Origin: Acidithiobacillus sp.
GTDB taxonomy: Bacteria; Pseudomonadota; Gammaproteobacteria; Acidithiobacillales; Acidithiobacillaceae
Direction: 5' to 3'
DNA length: 19,347 nucleotides
Assembly (NCBI GenBank): GCA_028065135.1
Contig: JAPTWR010000055.1
Coordinates: 9,726-29,072, forward strand
The first letter of the stretch is position 1. Each line of letters opens with the position of its first letter. Below the pieces are notes generated by a model that did not search any database, was not told the DNA's origin, and was given only the letters and a program-made list of their open reading frames with translations. This document shows, in pieces, positions 18,064 through 19,347 of the stretch. Made by a program: the position numbers and the translations under genes.

Positions 18064-18095
18064 TTGCCATGTCAGATATATGACTTTACTATATT
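18064..18095 (+). promoter_or_regulatory. candidate promoter with dyad in a long spacer
   Basis: TTGCCA (18064-18069, five of six to TTGACA) and TATATT (18090-18095, five of six to TATAAT) are separated by 20 bp, and the spacer contains the dyad GTCAGATATATGAC (18071-18084, one mismatched pair). A stretched spacer with a central dyad is the geometry used by MerR-family activators. The start point would be near 18102, with a leader of about 99 nt before ATG 18201. In such AT-rich DNA chance matches are easy. Confidence 0.35.
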
Positions 18096-18200
18096 GCATT
18101 CCTCATTTATGGTAACCCGAACTGTCAGTAGGCGATGTTAATAATGCATCGGCAACGCAGTCCATTATTCCTGAACCACAAACCCTATAAGGAGTTAGTC

Positions 18201-18446
18201 ATGAAGCAGAATTTTGTTTGGTCTGTCACGCTCGGTTCCGCATTCGCCGTCACTCTCGGTGCCTTACCTTTAACCGCTATAGCAGCGGATGCGGCAACGC
18301 CACAGATATTGATGACTGCGCAACCGGCGGCCATGCCTGTCTCTGCCAAAAGTGAAGGGCATTGCGTGAGTGCCGCGATGATCAAGGCCCATGATGGCAA
18401 ATGCGGCAAGGCATATATGATGAACCATAAGAAGATGCCCATGTAA
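18201..18446 (+). CDS. small secreted Met/His/Cys-rich protein, function unknown
   Basis: An 81-aa protein with a clear Sec signal peptide (residues 1-28, MKQNFVWSVTLGSAFAVTLG then LPLTAIA before ADA). The mature part of 53 residues has two Cys, three His and seven Met, most of them in the last 30 residues, in the pattern EGHC, then AHDGKCGKAYMMNHKKMPM. The GKCG core recalls the EGKCG motif of metal-binding bufferin/HvfA-type peptides, but only two Cys are present and no DUF692/DUF2063 partners lie nearby. A periplasmic copper or other soft-metal binder is a fair guess, unproven. ATG 18201 is chosen for AAGGAG at 18189-18194; the open frame continues to ATG 18135, but that adds a non-signal N-terminus. 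It faces away from the DsbG-like gene. Confidence 0.8.
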   Translation: MKQNFVWSVTLGSAFAVTLGALPLTAIAADAATPQILMTAQPAAMPVSAKSEGHCVSAAMIKAHDGKCGKAYMMNHKKMPM

Positions 18447-18478
18447 CTGGCTTCCCGTTGTTTCTACCGACGAGTCCC

Positions 18479-18508
18479 CCAGCAGTCCAAAGAGGCCTGA
18501 ACTGCTGG
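18479..18508. repeat. 8-bp inverted repeat after the small secreted protein gene
   Basis: CCAGCAGT (18479-18486) and ACTGCTGG (18501-18508) form a perfect 8-bp stem with a 14-nt loop, 33 bp after the stop. No T-tract follows, so a normal intrinsic terminator is not supported. It lies at the left edge of the headless reading frame. Confidence 0.45.
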
Positions 18509-18582
18509 AGACCCTGATTCAAAATCGCCGGGGGCAGGTGCTCACTTACCAGCAGTACCTTGGTGAAGGAACAACGCGGTGA
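18496..18582 (+). pseudogene. headless 3' remnant of a gene once upstream of the YgjP-like gene
   Basis: An open frame of 28 codons ends in TGA at 18580-18582 and encodes PELLETLIQNRRGQVLTYQQ followed by YLGEGTTR. It reads like the C-terminal tail of a folded protein, yet no ATG, GTG or TTG precedes it except a GTG at 18538; upstream the frame only runs into the small-protein gene in another phase. Its stop overlaps the next start as GTGA, the usual four-base coupling of real operon neighbours. YgjP-like hydrolase genes often follow type I restriction hsdR genes, so an HsdR tail is one candidate, which I could not verify. It may instead be chance coding. Confidence 0.45.
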
Positions 18583-19319
18583 TTACTGAAACCTTCACGC
18601 TGCAAGTCAGTGATCTGTCCGTGCAGGTGATCAAGAAGCCGATCAAGAACCTGCACCTGGGGGTGTATCCGCCCACTGGTTGGGTGCGTGTGGCGGCCCC
18701 ATTAAGGCTCAGCGAAGAGGCCATACGGGCAGCGGTACTCAGCCGCCTCAACTGGATTAGAAAGCAGCAGCAAAAGTTTCTCGGGCAGGAAAGAATCTCT
18801 CCCCGTGCGTATGTATCCGGGGAGAGTCACTATTACCTGGGCAAACGATATCGGCTGAGAATCCACTCCACCACCCAAGCCGGACACGTTGAACTCAGCC
18901 ACGCTCGTTTTATTGACCTATATTGTCGGCAAGGCGCCAACAAAGACCATAAGGAAAGACTGCTTCAAACCTGGCACCGACAGAATCTACAGGAACGCAT
19001 TCCTGAACTCATTGCCCAATACGAGCCCATTCTCAGGGTAAAAGTCGCGGAATGGGGCATCAAACGCATGAAAACCCGCTGGGGGACCTGCAATATTCAG
19101 GCACGAAGAATCTGGCTGAACCTGGATCTGGCACAATACCCCGAGCCCTGCCTGGAATATGTGGTGGTGCATGAAATGACGCACTTGCTGGAACGGCTAC
19201 ATAATGACCGCTTCAAAGGCATTCTGGACCGGGTGATGCCGCACTGGCGGCAAGTGAAGAGTAAGCTGAAGGAGGGGTTACCACTGGTATTGCCTGAATG
19301 CGAAAACAAAACCCCATGA
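18579..19319 (+). CDS. YgjP-type M48-like zinc metal-dependent hydrolase (DUF45)
   Basis: A 246-aa soluble protein of the YgjP/WLM group of putative zinc metallopeptidases. The zinc motif is HEMTH (198-202, with catalytic Glu199) and the third ligand is probably His208 in RLHNDRF. The preceding RWGTCN (168-173) and LNLDLAQYP, and the trailing MPHWRQVKSKL, are typical of the family, as is the N-terminal VRVAAPLRLSEEAIRAAV. Catalytic activity of the family is little studied; members are often found as accessory genes of type I restriction-modification loci. The start is GTG 18579 overlapping the TGA of the upstream remnant. No hsd genes are in the window, so the gene is either orphaned or was cut off from its operon. 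Confidence 0.9.
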   Translation: MITETFTLQVSDLSVQVIKKPIKNLHLGVYPPTGWVRVAAPLRLSEEAIRAAVLSRLNWIRKQQQKFLGQERISPRAYVSGESHYYLGKRYRLRIHSTTQAGHVELSHARFIDLYCRQGANKDHKERLLQTWHRQNLQERIPELIAQYEPILRVKVAEWGIKRMKTRWGTCNIQARRIWLNLDLAQYPEPCLEYVVVHEMTHLLERLHNDRFKGILDRVMPHWRQVKSKLKEGLPLVLPECENKTP

Positions 19320-19341
19320 ACGGCACCGGCACCCCGTTTTT
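19319..19341 (+). terminator. weak candidate intrinsic terminator after the YgjP-like gene
   Basis: AACGG (19319-19323) can pair with CCGTT (19334-19338) around a 10-nt loop, and the 3' arm runs into TTTTT (19337-19341). The 5-bp stem is short, so this is tentative. Confidence 0.3.
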
Positions 19342-19347
19342 CCTCAT

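Larger units (their letters stand above)
17847..18200. other. AT-rich divergent intergenic region
   Basis: This 354-bp gap separates the minus-strand dsb-like gene from the plus-strand secreted small protein. From about 17930 to 18120 it is much richer in A and T than the rest of the window. It holds the dsb promoter, two GTCA-flanked palindromes, CATGTCA repeated at 18051 and 18068, and a candidate promoter for the small gene. No RNA gene or convincing small protein gene is seen in it. Confidence 0.7.

Noticed and set aside
18135..18200. 22-residue N-terminal extension of the small secreted protein
   Set aside because: It would bury the signal peptide and ignore the AAGGAG site before ATG 18201.
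1..19347. CRISPR arrays, insertion sequences, tRNA or rRNA genes
   Set aside because: No spaced direct repeats, transposase motifs or RNA-gene folds were seen by eye on either strand.

Overview
The window reads as a continuous piece of chromosome from a GC-rich Gram-negative proteobacterium. Heptose and uronate epimerases, a periplasmic disulfide protein, and a tight dxs-folE2-aroC housekeeping cluster point to Gammaproteobacteria or Acidithiobacillia. An Acidithiobacillus-like acidophile is my best guess from protein style and gene mix, but no sequence comparison was run. I see no tRNA, rRNA, IS element, integrase or CRISPR array. Most of the window is ordinary chromosome; the region from about 17.9 kb to the right end looks more accessory.

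Left block, plus strand (1-7215): the 3' part of dxs (isoprenoid precursors), folE2 (folate), aroC (chorismate) and a 12-TM MFS transporter. The three gene junctions each have a gap of exactly 3 nt. clpB follows and appears to have its own sigma-32 heat-shock promoter, whose -35 box lies inside the last MFS codons. clpB meets a GT4 glycosyltransferase tail to tail with 7 bp between stop codons.

Middle block, minus strand (7223-12575): the glycosyltransferase, acs (acetate activation) and a KefB-type cation/proton antiporter. A divergent plus-strand set starts at 12732: hldD (ADP-heptose for the LPS core), an overlapping UDP-glucuronate 4-epimerase-like gene (probably a uronic acid donor for surface polysaccharide), and a 131-residue membrane protein laid out like a two-TM potassium-channel pore but without its selectivity filter.

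Right block (15148-19347): minus-strand genes for a fatty-acid desaturase, a VIT1/CCC1 metal transporter and a short DsbG-like periplasmic thioredoxin-fold protein. An AT-rich stretch with two palindromes lies upstream of a tiny secreted Met/His/Cys-rich protein on the plus strand. Last is a YgjP-type zinc hydrolase that overlaps by GTGA the tail of a headless upstream reading frame, suggesting the remnant of a larger operon.

Five minus- or plus-strand genes (acs, hldD, the desaturase, VIT and dsb) have a plausible extended -10 (TGnTAnnnT) with no good -35. The most unusual material is the 17.9-18.6 kb segment (palindromes, metal-ligand-rich peptide, operon scar) and the pore-like membrane protein.
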